In this document: in pieces, positions 8,590 to 16,621 of the stretch
Numbering within the stretch: the first letter of the stretch is position 1
How the letters are laid out: each line of letters opens with the position of its first letter
NCBI GenBank assembly: GCA_003589585.1
Contig: QYYE01000002.1
Span: 1 to 39,241, forward strand
Reading direction: 5' to 3'
DNA from: Candidatus Bathyarchaeota archaeon
GTDB taxonomy: Archaea > Thermoproteota > Bathyarchaeia > Bathyarchaeales > Bathycorpusculaceae
Length of the DNA: 39,241 nt
Notes under the pieces: model-generated
What the model was told of the DNA's origin: nothing
The model's input: only the letters and a program-made list of their open reading frames with translations
The model's database searches: none
Program-made: the position numbers and the translations under genes

Positions 8590-10071
8590 CTAAGGTGCAG
8601 GCTCATCCAACTCGTAAATCCTCGTTTTTTCTTCATAGCCATCGAGGAACTTCTTTTTCATCTCATCCGCCAACTTCTGAGCCATAGGCGTGGGGTACTT
8701 GCCTGTAATACAAGCAAGACACAGTTCATCTTTGGTTTGGCCTGTAGCTTTAACCAAGCCTTCTATGGATTGATAACACACCCCGTCTGCGCCGATGATT
8801 TTAGCGATTTCTGCAGCGTTGTTCTTTGAGCCGATTAGTTGGCGGTAAGTTGACATGTCAATGCCATAAAAGCATGGACCAATTATTCTTGGGAAAGTAA
8901 CGAAAACATAAACTTTCTTAGCGCCAGCCTTGCGCAGTTTATCGATGATGACTGTGGTTGTGTCTCCGCGGACTATGCTATCCTCGGTTATTATCACGTT
9001 TTTACTTTTGACTTTGGAGTCTAAAATGTTAATTTTCTTGTCGATGGTTGAGTAGCGCTCCATGTTGAGGAGAATGAAGGCGCGTTCAGTTACATACCTG
9101 TGGCGTCTGGATGCGCGTTCCCACCGCAAACCGGATTCTTCATGCACTCCCATGGCTGGGTCATCGCCGGTTTCTGGCACTGAAAGAATGACATCGCACT
9201 CTTTGACGACTTCTGGGTATTCTTTGACGATGTTTCGTCCAAAGTCTTCTCGGATTTCGTAAACGTATTTGCCGTTGAACCTTGAGTCAGGTCTGGCAAA
9301 GTAAGCATATTCAAAAGCGCAAAATGCTTCACGCGGGTTTTTGATGACTTGTATACGTTTGAAACCGTCTTTTGAAACCGTAACCAGTTCGCCTGGTTCA
9401 AGTTCAAAGTCTCTTACAAAACTGTTCATGTCTAAACTTACGGTTTCAGAGGAAAAAGCAAAGGTTGCCTCATTTGGACTGTGCCCAGCGCACAATGGTT
9501 TTATTCCATGTGGGTCCTTGAAGGCAAAAAAGTCTCCGTCCCCAGTTATGCCAGTCACCGAGAATGCGCCATCCAAGCTTTCCATGACTGCTCGAGCAGC
9601 AGAGACCAAGTCTTTGCCCCTTTTAAGTTCCAGAAGCATTTTGTGGCATACTATGTCAGAATCGCATGTGTAGAGGAAGTCGGGGAAGTTTTGGCACATT
9701 TCTTTTTTCAGCGGCACAGTATTAACGATGTTGCCGTTGAAAGAGAGGGCGAGTTTTATCCCGTCTGCACACGCCGTTACTGGTTGGGTGCCCTGAATCA
9801 GCGAAGTGTCGTCGCATTTGCCTGAGGTTGTGTATCGGACGTTGCCTATGCCGATTGGACCTGGAAGCCTGCCGAACCATTCGTGTATGGCGTTGCTTTT
9901 TAGTTTTGGAACCAGATCCAGATTCTTGTAGATGTAGAATTGCTTGTTGTTGTATGTGAGGAAGCCGTGTGATTGGTGTCCTCGGTGGTTTTGGGCTCGA
10001 AGTCCCCAGTAAACATATGGGAAGACTGGTTGTTGTTCAAAGTTTATTGCGCCAAAGATACCGCAGCCTAT
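8590..10071 (-). CDS. purF: Amidophosphoribosyltransferase (PurF), apparent ATA start
   Basis: PurF makes phosphoribosylamine from PRPP and glutamine, the first committed purine step. The open frame runs from the in-frame TAG at 10086-10084 down to 8590. The Ntn-type N-terminus (GCGIFGAINFE) follows an ATA at 10071, and no ATG, GTG or TTG lies between the TAG and GTG 9717. Starting at 9717 would delete 118 residues including the catalytic Cys, so the real start must be upstream. The full product is 493 residues, the normal length. The PRPP loop reads ITEDSIVRGDTTT. Cys residues in AFCAFEYAYFARPDS, GPCFYG and LCLAC match the iron-sulfur-type PurF. It heads the operon with purD, HAD, ftr and pfkB. 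Confidence 0.93.
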   Translation of the reverse strand: MGCGIFGAINFEQQPVFPYVYWGLRAQNHRGHQSHGFLTYNNKQFYIYKNLDLVPKLKSNAIHEWFGRLPGPIGIGNVRYTTSGKCDDTSLIQGTQPVTACADGIKLALSFNGNIVNTVPLKKEMCQNFPDFLYTCDSDIVCHKMLLELKRGKDLVSAARAVMESLDGAFSVTGITGDGDFFAFKDPHGIKPLCAGHSPNEATFAFSSETVSLDMNSFVRDFELEPGELVTVSKDGFKRIQVIKNPREAFCAFEYAYFARPDSRFNGKYVYEIREDFGRNIVKEYPEVVKECDVILSVPETGDDPAMGVHEESGLRWERASRRHRYVTERAFILLNMERYSTIDKKINILDSKVKSKNVIITEDSIVRGDTTTVIIDKLRKAGAKKVYVFVTFPRIIGPCFYGIDMSTYRQLIGSKNNAAEIAKIIGADGVCYQSIEGLVKATGQTKDELCLACITGKYPTPMAQKLADEMKKKFLDGYEEKTRIYELDEPAP

Positions 10072-10235
10072 TTTTTGTCCCTTCTAACTGTGAATGGTTG
10101 AGTAGTGAAAAAAGGGGTTTATCAGCTTTTAGTACATATTTAGCTAAAAAGCATGGGAGTTTTAACATGATAGGATTGAAAAACAATGGGAAAGAAGGGG
10201 CAGAGCGCACTGATGGAAAATCAAAAAAAGTAGCG

Positions 10236-10631
10236 TTACTGTTGAGGCATCGGCATAGGTTCGAATAAGCCGATTTGGTTGCCCTCTGGGTCTAACGCTA
10301 ACGCAAACCAGCCTATCTGCGGAATCTCCATTTTTGGAACAATAATTTGTCCGCCTTGCTCGGTTACTTTTTTGCTGTACTCGTCTACGGATTCTACGCT
10401 GATGTAGTCGACGGGTTTTTGCTCTGGCTTTTCCTTTTTGTACATGCCTCCGTTTACTCCTGGGCGTATTAGGTTGCCTTTTTCATCTGTGGGGACTGTG
10501 GAAACGAGGAAGTATTCCATTTCCATGTTAGGTACTTTCTCAATTTTCCATCCGAAAACATTGCCATAAAACGCTTTTAGTTTCTCTACGTTGTTTGCTG
10601 GAATTTCAAAATGCACTATTGTATGGTCCAA
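10236..10631 (-). CDS. VOC-superfamily (glyoxalase/dioxygenase-fold) protein
   Basis: A 131-residue protein of the vicinal-oxygen-chelate fold. It begins with VHFEIPANNVEKLKAFYGNVFGWK, the usual first beta-alpha unit, and ends with WFALALDPEGNQIGLFEP, the usual last strands with the metal-ligand Glu. Members bind metals or small ligands, and this sequence gives no specific substrate. The TTG start at 10631 is preceded by GGTGAT at a suitable distance and, about 30-40 bases further up, a TTATAATTA box, both supporting the start. It is upstream of purF on the same strand but separated by about 160 bases, so it is probably independent. Confidence 0.88.
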   Translation of the reverse strand: MDHTIVHFEIPANNVEKLKAFYGNVFGWKIEKVPNMEMEYFLVSTVPTDEKGNLIRPGVNGGMYKKEKPEQKPVDYISVESVDEYSKKVTEQGGQIIVPKMEIPQIGWFALALDPEGNQIGLFEPMPMPQQ

Positions 10632-10785
10632 TAAAAATCACCATATTTCTAGATTCAAAATTAATTATAAAAAAGTTTACCTGTTGCTGTTTTCCCTCTC
10701 ACACAAAACTGACCTATTCCTTCACATGCACATCATTGCCTAAACAGCGCTCACTCGCAAAAAAGGCATTAATTAATGGGAGCCG

Positions 10786-11349
10786 TTAAGGTTTGTTCTT
10801 CTTGTTAAAACGATGAAAGAGAGCCAGCTCATCCTCGGTTATGCCGGCTTGGCGCAGTTTAGCTATGCATTTTTGGTACTGCTTTTCCGTGAACCTTTCC
10901 GGTTCTTGGCTTGCGTCTGTGAAGTGATAGGTTTCTTTGCAGGCTCTGCCCTTTTTTAAGGCTGAGAGCTGTTTTTTGAACCTGTTGAGTGGTTGGCAGT
11001 CTTGGGTTTGCATGCCAAAAGGGGTGTTTGGGAACTGTCGGCAGCCTTCGGGCCGAATCGGGTAGATGGAGCAGACTTTGTCTTTTAGGAAAGGGCATGG
11101 AGTGTGCATGGTGTAATGGTCGTATTTGGCTTCTCCCTCTTCCAATAGTTTGCCCAGTTCGTCGTAGAGCGCCTTTAGTTTGGCGTGAATCTGAGGGTTT
11201 TCTTCTGGTTTAGCGTTGACCTCTCCAGCCATCAAGAAGTCCTCAAGCGTGCAGCAAACCCCGCATTTGGTGCAGAGAAACGGCAGGTTAACTGCCAATC
11301 CGCCGCTTTTGGATGCGAATTCTAAGTGAACGTAAAACGTTTCAACCAT
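10786..11349 (-). CDS. YkgJ-family cysteine-cluster protein
   Basis: A 187-residue protein with the CxxCxxCC cluster (CTKCGVCC) near residue 26, a central HTPCPFLKDKVCSIYPIRP stretch and a following GCRQFP. These eight or so cysteines are the signature of the YkgJ (UPF0153/CxxCxxCC) family, thought to bind zinc or an iron-sulfur centre. Biochemical function is unknown. The C-terminal 60 residues are basic and helical. It stands alone between leftward VOC and rightward secreted-protein genes, with an ATG start at 11349. Confidence 0.88.
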   Translation of the reverse strand: MVETFYVHLEFASKSGGLAVNLPFLCTKCGVCCTLEDFLMAGEVNAKPEENPQIHAKLKALYDELGKLLEEGEAKYDHYTMHTPCPFLKDKVCSIYPIRPEGCRQFPNTPFGMQTQDCQPLNRFKKQLSALKKGRACKETYHFTDASQEPERFTEKQYQKCIAKLRQAGITEDELALFHRFNKKNKP

Positions 11350-11533
11350 ACTTGAATCTGATAGTTATTTCTTAAAGGATGTTTTCAACTTTTCTTTTTT
11401 TTATTCAGCATTCTCACGCTTGGTGTTGCACGAAAGGTCTTCTGAAGCTGTTTCAAAACTGTTTCACAATTGTTTCAGCCAACTATCAAATTATCCGAGT
11501 GCCATAATATCGGTAAAGGTCGGAGGTGACTGA

Positions 11534-12379
11534 ATGAAAAAACTTGGAATAATCGCAATTGCGACATTATCAATCTTAGCAGCGGCGCTACTACTGACTT
11601 CCACAGCTTACGCCATGGGACCATGGGGCTTTGGCACTAACCAGTACGGAGGCTACGGCGGAATGATGGGTAGAGGCGGAATGATGGGAGGCGGCTATGG
11701 CTACGGCTATAATCCATACAATCCATTATATCCAGCGCAGCCCGGCTTGACCACGCCAACAACACCAAACCAGCAGTACCAGGCAGTTTATCCATTTCAG
11801 TTCGGAGGAGGATGCCACGGAAGATTCGGCTGGAATACTGGCTATGGCTACACTGCACCACCATACGCCTATAACGGTGCGCCTTTGAACATAACTACCG
11901 CGGTGACCATTGCTCAAAACTACGTCGCCTCAATCGGTAATCCTGACTTAACAGTTGCAGAAGTTGAAGAGTACGCAGTGAACTTTTATGTTCAAGTCAG
12001 CGAGAAAAGCACAGGCGTTGGAGCCTTTGAACTCTTAATCCACAAGTACACTGGCAGCATCTACCCCGAAATGGGTCCAAACATGATGTGGAACACCAAG
12101 TACGGCATGATGCGCGGAGGAATCCTCGGAGGAATCTGGGGAGCGCCCACCACAACCATGACAATAACTGAGGCCCAAGCAAAGGCAAATGCTCAGCAAT
12201 TCCTCGATGCTTACTACCTAGGAACCACTGTTGGCGAAGTTACACCATTCTATGGATACTACCACGTGATGGTTGAAGAAGCAGGCAATCCTTATGGCAT
12301 GCTAAGCGTTAACGGCTACACAGGGCAAGTATGGTATCACAACTGGCACGGAGCCTTCATACAAGAAATTGAACTGTAG
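11534..12379 (+). CDS. Secreted Gly/Tyr/Met-rich protein with two PepSY-like repeats
   Basis: A 281-residue exported protein. Residues 1-27 form a signal peptide ending in TAYA. Residues 28-80 are a low-complexity segment rich in Gly, Tyr and Met (GGMMGRGGMMGGGYGYGY). Two PepSY-like modules follow, beginning at ITTAVTIAQNYVAS and MTITEAQAKANAQQFLDAYY, each ending in a YTG-containing strand pair (YTGSIYPE and YTGQVWYHN). The gene has a strong GGAGGTGA at 11522-11529. The low-complexity part could bind metal through Met and His, but this is only suggestive. It has no membrane anchor and stands alone. Confidence 0.8.
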   Translation: MKKLGIIAIATLSILAAALLLTSTAYAMGPWGFGTNQYGGYGGMMGRGGMMGGGYGYGYNPYNPLYPAQPGLTTPTTPNQQYQAVYPFQFGGGCHGRFGWNTGYGYTAPPYAYNGAPLNITTAVTIAQNYVASIGNPDLTVAEVEEYAVNFYVQVSEKSTGVGAFELLIHKYTGSIYPEMGPNMMWNTKYGMMRGGILGGIWGAPTTTMTITEAQAKANAQQFLDAYYLGTTVGEVTPFYGYYHVMVEEAGNPYGMLSVNGYTGQVWYHNWHGAFIQEIEL

Positions 12380-12475
12380 CCATCTAGAGCTTGGTGAGGC
12401 AGCAACAGTCAATTCCCTTCCTATTTTTTGGAAAATAATAAAGCTCTATAAACTAAGAGTTGGATGTGATAGATA

Positions 12476-12943
12476 ATGCTCAAAGTTAAAATTGGTGATA
12501 TGGCACCCGACTTCACGCTCAAATCCAACATGGGAGAGTATGTAACCCTCTCGCAGTTTCGCAAAACAAGAAACGTCATCCTTTTCTTTTATCCAATGAA
12601 CGAATCGCCCGTATGCACAAGAGAGGCATGTGCCTTCAAAGATAGCTATGAAGCGTTCAAAGAATTAGACGCAGAAGTCATTGGCGCAAGCTCGCAAGAT
12701 GTCAAATCAAACAAGTCTTTTGCCGACCACCATAACTTGCCGTTTCTTTTGCTTAGCGACATGGCTAATAAAGTTCGCAGTCTGTACGGTGTACCTACTA
12801 CCTTAGGCTTTATTCCTGGAAGAGCAACATACGTCATAGATAAAGAAGGATTAGTCAGGCAAGTATTCTCATCACAGTTTCAACCAGCAAGGCATGCAAA
12901 AGAAGCAATTTGTACATTAAAGCGCATGAAAAACTTGGGCTGA
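12476..12943 (+). CDS. Peroxiredoxin of the Bcp/AhpC-TSA type
   Basis: A 155-residue thiol peroxidase that reduces hydrogen or organic peroxides. The PMNESPVCTREACAFKD stretch holds the peroxidatic Cys and a second Cys five residues later, the Bcp (PrxQ) spacing in which the two can form an intramolecular disulfide. The upstream MAPDFTLKSNMGEYVTLSQF and downstream GRATYVIDKEGLVRQVF are typical thioredoxin-fold peroxiredoxin segments. It probably forms a single-gene unit behind the secreted PepSY-like gene, about 95 bases downstream. Normal length, no oddities. Confidence 0.93.
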   Translation: MLKVKIGDMAPDFTLKSNMGEYVTLSQFRKTRNVILFFYPMNESPVCTREACAFKDSYEAFKELDAEVIGASSQDVKSNKSFADHHNLPFLLLSDMANKVRSLYGVPTTLGFIPGRATYVIDKEGLVRQVFSSQFQPARHAKEAICTLKRMKNLG

Positions 12944-13076
12944 GGGATGATGGGAATGTTTCAGTCAACACATTTACCACTCAACGAGCAATTATTGCGT
13001 GATAGAGCGATGAAAAACCGAAGACAGAATCACAGCTGCGTAATTGGGGTTGAGTCGGTAAGGAGGTTATTTAGGC

Positions 13077-13788
13077 GTGTCAAAACTTAAACCCTTGACA
13101 ACCATTATTGCAATAACTGTTTTGTTATCCCTTGCGCTTCCGGTTTTCGCTCAAGTTTACAACCCCGGCGTCACAGAAGGGCATTATGTGCGGTATGGGA
13201 ATTTTGTGGGGATAGGTCCTGGTTTGAGTCCTTTAACGATTATGACTGGCTAAAACTTGAAGTCGTCGACGTATCGGGAAAGGAAGTAACGCTGCTTTCA
13301 ACAGGGCAATTTAAGAATGGCAACGCTATTCCCGGCAATGGCACAACAACATTTTGGAATGTTGAGTTGGGAACGGAAGAGGGGGTGCCAAGCACACAAG
13401 GTCCAATAATCGCTGCCAACTTGGTTCAAGGCAACGCTATCCGCCGCCCAACACTTACTTCGTTAACAGAACCGAAGATAGAGTGTACTTGGGTGTTGGC
13501 AGAAGCGTCAACGTTCTCGAAGTGGCAATTTCCATGCCCGATTACGATACTACACTTACTTACATATATGACAGGACTTCAGGGATGCTGCTGGAATCAA
13601 CTTCCAAAACAACTCAAACCCTGCCTGAACCAACCACATCCGAGTACTCCTACAGCATAACTGAAACCAATATATTCCAATCAACAACAATCCTGCCAAT
13701 CCCCTTAGAGTACCTTGTTTTAGTTATTGCCATCATAGTTGTAGTCGCCGTTGTTTTGGTTTTGGCGCTTAGAAAACCAACAAGATAG
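13077..13788 (+). pseudogene. Membrane-anchored secreted protein gene broken by two frameshifts
   Basis: A strong AAGGAGGT (13060-13067) precedes a GTG at 13077 that opens a signal peptide (VLLSLALPVFAQ). The frame stops at 13251, but the neighbouring frame continues the protein from about 13220 (FESFNDYDWLKLEV), and a third frame takes over near 13440 (YPPPNTYFVNRTEDRVYLGV) to the end. Each shift is explained by loss of one base. The restored protein would be about 237 residues, with a beta-rich exported domain and a C-terminal membrane helix (LVLVIAIIVVVAVVLVLAL) followed by RKPTR, a common archaeal surface-protein layout. Pseudogene or uncorrected assembly errors; the family is not recognised. 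Confidence 0.75.
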
Positions 13789-13813
13789 GCATTGCCATGT
13801 TTAGGCTAGCCCA

Positions 13814-14551
13814 TTAACGAGTTACAAAAAATTTGTTTAGATGGTCTGTAATTGATTGGAGGTCTTTTGCTATGTAGTTTGGTTCTTGCTTGCTGTTTGT
13901 TAAGTCTTCCAAACTGTTGAATTGTGAAGGTACAAAGATTGTTTCCAGCCCTACTTCTTTGGCGCCTTGTATGTCCTCGGTGGGGTTGTCGCCGATGAAT
14001 ATGGCGTTTTGCGGCTGAACCTGCAGCTTGTTTAGAGCCGCTTGAAAGATTTGTTTGTGGGGTTTTCGCCAGCCAATCTCGTCTGAAACCACCACCACAT
14101 CAAAGAAATCAGCTATTCCCAACTGCCGAAGGCTTGCATAAATGACAGGTGCACATGTAAAGTTTGAAATTAAACCTACCTTGCACCTCTCCTTTGTATG
14201 CTTAACTAGCTTCTTGGCGCCTTCATTTAGCTCCAGTGTGTCTATGAAGTCTTTGAAGAAAACGCTCAGTGCAGCTTTAACTCGGTAATCATCCGCCGCC
14301 ACCCTGTAGCCGAGACTGCAGAGCGCTTCTGAGACCCAGATGGCGTTGGTTACCTCTCTGTGCTCACCGTAGCGGATTTTGCGGTACTTCTCATGAGCAG
14401 CGTTGTACACGTTTAGAAACTGGTCTTGTGTGGTGTTAAAGCCCTCGGCCTGCAAGGCATGATAGAGCTTCTGCTTTGAGGCATCCATAGTGTAGTTTTG
14501 GGGGCTAACCAGAGTGCCTATGTAATCAAAAATCACCGCTCTACAAGACAT
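13814..14551 (-). CDS. HAD-family hydrolase
   Basis: A 245-residue HAD protein with the haloacid-dehalogenase-like layout. Motif I is FDYIGTL (Asp9 nucleophile), motif II is SNF, the motif III lysine lies in GWRKPHKQIF and motif IV is FIGDNPTEDIQGAKEVG. The Asp two positions after the nucleophile, expected in phosphatases, is Ile here. That resembles the dehalogenase-type DxYGT arrangement and makes classical phosphatase activity uncertain. Its start overlaps the end of the Mrp-like ATPase by 19 bases, so it is the third gene of the hypA operon. Confidence 0.88.
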   Translation of the reverse strand: MSCRAVIFDYIGTLVSPQNYTMDASKQKLYHALQAEGFNTTQDQFLNVYNAAHEKYRKIRYGEHREVTNAIWVSEALCSLGYRVAADDYRVKAALSVFFKDFIDTLELNEGAKKLVKHTKERCKVGLISNFTCAPVIYASLRQLGIADFFDVVVVSDEIGWRKPHKQIFQAALNKLQVQPQNAIFIGDNPTEDIQGAKEVGLETIFVPSQFNSLEDLTNSKQEPNYIAKDLQSITDHLNKFFVTR

Positions 14552-15297
14552 CTTGGCTCTCTCTTCTCTGCTAAAACTACGCTGTCAACGATGAGTTGGA
14601 TTTTTTTGCCGATGGCAGTGGCAAGCAGCTTTTCCACATCACCAATGGCATCCTCAACCCCTTCATCAAAAGCAACCTCGCCCAGAAACCGCAACCCCAA
14701 CTTCTCCGTTGCAGCCTCAATGCCTTTTGCCTTGGTCATCTTCATGTTCTCCACAACCCCTATAATGGGCATTTTGAGCTCGCATAACAGTTCTACCTGC
14801 TTCTTGACGGTTTCAAAAGCCAGAAGCGAAGGCGTGGTCACAATCAAAAACTCTATACGCTTAACCAGTCGCACTAAGTCAAGCACGGCATCGCCGATTC
14901 CAGGCGGCATATCAATCACCAGAAAGTCAAGGCTGCCCCACTGAGTAACCGCCAAAAGCTCAATGAGCGCGTTTGAAACGTCTGCTCCCCGAAGCGGCGC
15001 TGGCTGGTCACCGACAAAGTAAATCAGCGACATGTACTCTAATCCGTGGACGGTGGGTGGGATGATGCCTTTTTCTTCTTTGGGCTGGATTTTTTCTGCC
15101 CCGAGAATTATGTGGGTTGAGGGGCTGGTGAAGTCTAGGTCAAACAAGCCGACACGGCAGCCCTTTTTGGCGAGAGTTAACGCCAGCGTTGTCGCCACCA
15201 TGCTTTTGCCCACGCCGCCCTTGCCGCTGGAAACAGCCACAATTCGGCTTATCCTTGACAAACGTTCGTTAATCACGCTTACTCTGGGGTCAACCAC
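14533..15297 (-). CDS. Mrp/NBP35-type P-loop ATPase
   Basis: A 254-residue MinD/Mrp-class ATPase with the deviant Walker A SSGKGGVGKS (residues 23-32), FDLDFTSPSTH and the switch region VIDMPPGIGD. Mrp/NBP35 proteins carry iron-sulfur clusters for transfer to apoproteins, usually through a C-terminal CxxC. Here that region (GVVENMKMTKAK) has no cysteines, so the cluster-binding role may be lost or supplied by a partner. The GTG start lies two bases after the hypA stop. With hypA upstream, a part in hydrogenase or metalloenzyme maturation is plausible (inference). Confidence 0.88.
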   Translation of the reverse strand: MVDPRVSVINERLSRISRIVAVSSGKGGVGKSMVATTLALTLAKKGCRVGLFDLDFTSPSTHIILGAEKIQPKEEKGIIPPTVHGLEYMSLIYFVGDQPAPLRGADVSNALIELLAVTQWGSLDFLVIDMPPGIGDAVLDLVRLVKRIEFLIVTTPSLLAFETVKKQVELLCELKMPIIGVVENMKMTKAKGIEAATEKLGLRFLGEVAFDEGVEDAIGDVEKLLATAIGKKIQLIVDSVVLAEKREPRCLVER

Positions 15298-15299
15298 AC

Positions 15300-15698
15300 T
15301 TATTTGACTCCTTTTAGGGTTTCAAGCCAAACTCCACGCCCAACTACGATTTCAAAGTCAGGGCTGCCACAGTTTGGACATTTTATGAAGGTGTGCGCGG
15401 CTTCAGGCACAAAATGAATAGCCTCAGCCGTGTCCCTGTCAAGCTTTTCCTTTTTGAACTGCCAAGTGTTTCCGCAGACGCGGCACTTAAGCGTGGTTTT
15501 AGCCTTCAAAATCCGAAACTTGGCGTTCTTGAAAATTTCTGACTTTAGCTCGGAGATGGCAAAGCGCAAGATGCTGTGTTCAACTTGCTGGAGTTCGCCG
15601 ACTTTTATAGTGACCTCTGTAACTTCCTTTAGCTTCTCTTTCTGTGCGATTTGTTTTGCTGTGGCAATGATCGCCTCTGCCAGTGCCCATTCATGCAT
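15300..15698 (-). CDS. hypA: Hydrogenase nickel insertion protein HypA
   Basis: HypA delivers nickel to the large subunit of NiFe hydrogenases. The 132-residue product begins MHEWALAEAI, giving the His2/Glu3 nickel-binding N-terminus, and carries the zinc site CRVC...CPNC. The extra residues between the Cys pairs and the GRGVWLE tail match archaeal HypA. I start at ATG 15698 because Ni binding requires MHE at the extreme N-terminus; a TTG 18 bases upstream is disfavoured. A TTTTAAAG box 26-33 bases before the ATG suggests a leaderless transcript. Mrp ATPase and HAD genes follow. No hydrogenase is in the window, although an EhaR-like gene is. Confidence 0.93.
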   Translation of the reverse strand: MHEWALAEAIIATAKQIAQKEKLKEVTEVTIKVGELQQVEHSILRFAISELKSEIFKNAKFRILKAKTTLKCRVCGNTWQFKKEKLDRDTAEAIHFVPEAAHTFIKCPNCGSPDFEIVVGRGVWLETLKGVK

Positions 15699-15722
15699 AT
15701 AACATATCCTAGGCAAAAAAGC

Positions 15723-15732
15723 ACTTTAAAAG
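15723..15732 (-). promoter_or_regulatory. TATA box of the hypA operon (leaderless)
   Basis: On the minus strand TTCTTTTAAAG lies about 26-33 bases before the hypA ATG at 15698. Archaeal transcription starts about 25 bases downstream of the box, so the message would begin at or next to the ATG. No Shine-Dalgarno-like sequence precedes hypA, which agrees with a leaderless transcript. Confidence 0.5.
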
Positions 15733-15859
15733 AATATTCCAACAAAACCGGCAACTTCAACCAAAAACCCTCCAAAAAAGACCTTTTCATCCGAGACTTG
15801 GGACAGAAAGGTTATTACTTGAAAGCGTTCTCAATCGTACATTAAGGAGAATATTACAG

Positions 15860-16621
15860 TTGCCTCTAGCATTTATCATTGGAACCGCAGGCTCAGGAAA
15901 ATCCCTATTCACTGCAGCCTTTAGTGAATGGCTAAAAATGTCCAAACAAGACGTCGCCGTCGTCAACCTTGACCCTGGAGCACTAAAGCTCCCTTACTCA
16001 CCTGATGTTGACGTGCGCAACTACGTGAACGTAGGCGACCTCATGGAAAAATACGCACTAGGTCCAAATGGCGCTTTGATTATGGCTGCGGATTTGATAG
16101 CTGACGAGGTGGAAAACCTCACCCGAGACATCGAGGAAGTCCATGCCGACATTGTTTTAGTTGATACGCCTGGTCAGATGGAGTTGTTTGCTTTCCGAGC
16201 AAGCGGACCATACATCGTAAGCGAACTCACCAAAGAACCCAAAGCATTAATCTACCTTTTCGACGCCGTTTTCTCCATTAACCCCCTCAACTATGTCTCA
16301 AACATGTTCCTGTCCGCCGCAGTCTACAACCGCTTCTTCCAGCCCCAGCTTCATGTGCTCTCCAAAACCGACCTAATCCCAAAAAAGGATGTTCAAGCAA
16401 TTGCCACTTGGTCCGCTAACACTAGAGCACTCGAAGAAGCCATAGAGCAAAAGCTGGAGGGTACTAAGCGTCTGTTTAGCCGCAATATGATGCAAGCCAT
16501 CAACAAGCTGGGCTTAAAATTCCTGTTAATGCCCATTTCCTCTAAAACAAACGAGGGCATGGTTAACCTAAACACCACTCTGGAACGCATCTTAAGTTAC
16601 GGAGAAAAATACACGACTTAA
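15860..16621 (+). CDS. GPN-loop GTPase
   Basis: A 253-residue member of the archaeal/eukaryotic GPN GTPase family (as in the archaeal PAB0955 structure). It has the P-loop GTAGSGKS (residues 8-15), the diagnostic Gly-Pro-Asn insertion (GPNGAL, residues 68-73), the switch DTPGQMELF and the base-recognition motif SKTD. The eukaryotic relatives act in RNA polymerase assembly; the archaeal role is unsettled. It begins at TTG 15860. Its stop overlaps the convergent DUF4443-like gene by four bases. Normal length and intact motifs. Confidence 0.94.
   Translation: MPLAFIIGTAGSGKSLFTAAFSEWLKMSKQDVAVVNLDPGALKLPYSPDVDVRNYVNVGDLMEKYALGPNGALIMAADLIADEVENLTRDIEEVHADIVLVDTPGQMELFAFRASGPYIVSELTKEPKALIYLFDAVFSINPLNYVSNMFLSAAVYNRFFQPQLHVLSKTDLIPKKDVQAIATWSANTRALEEAIEQKLEGTKRLFSRNMMQAINKLGLKFLLMPISSKTNEGMVNLNTTLERILSYGEKYTT

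Noticed and set aside
8590-9717. GTG 9717 as the purF start
   Set aside because: It would remove the Ntn catalytic Cys and 118 residues of clear PurF sequence that continue in frame upstream.
12943-13040. Possible C/D-box guide RNA (GATGATGG and CTGA strings)
   Set aside because: Box order and spacing do not fit C, D', C', D, and the strings differ from consensus.
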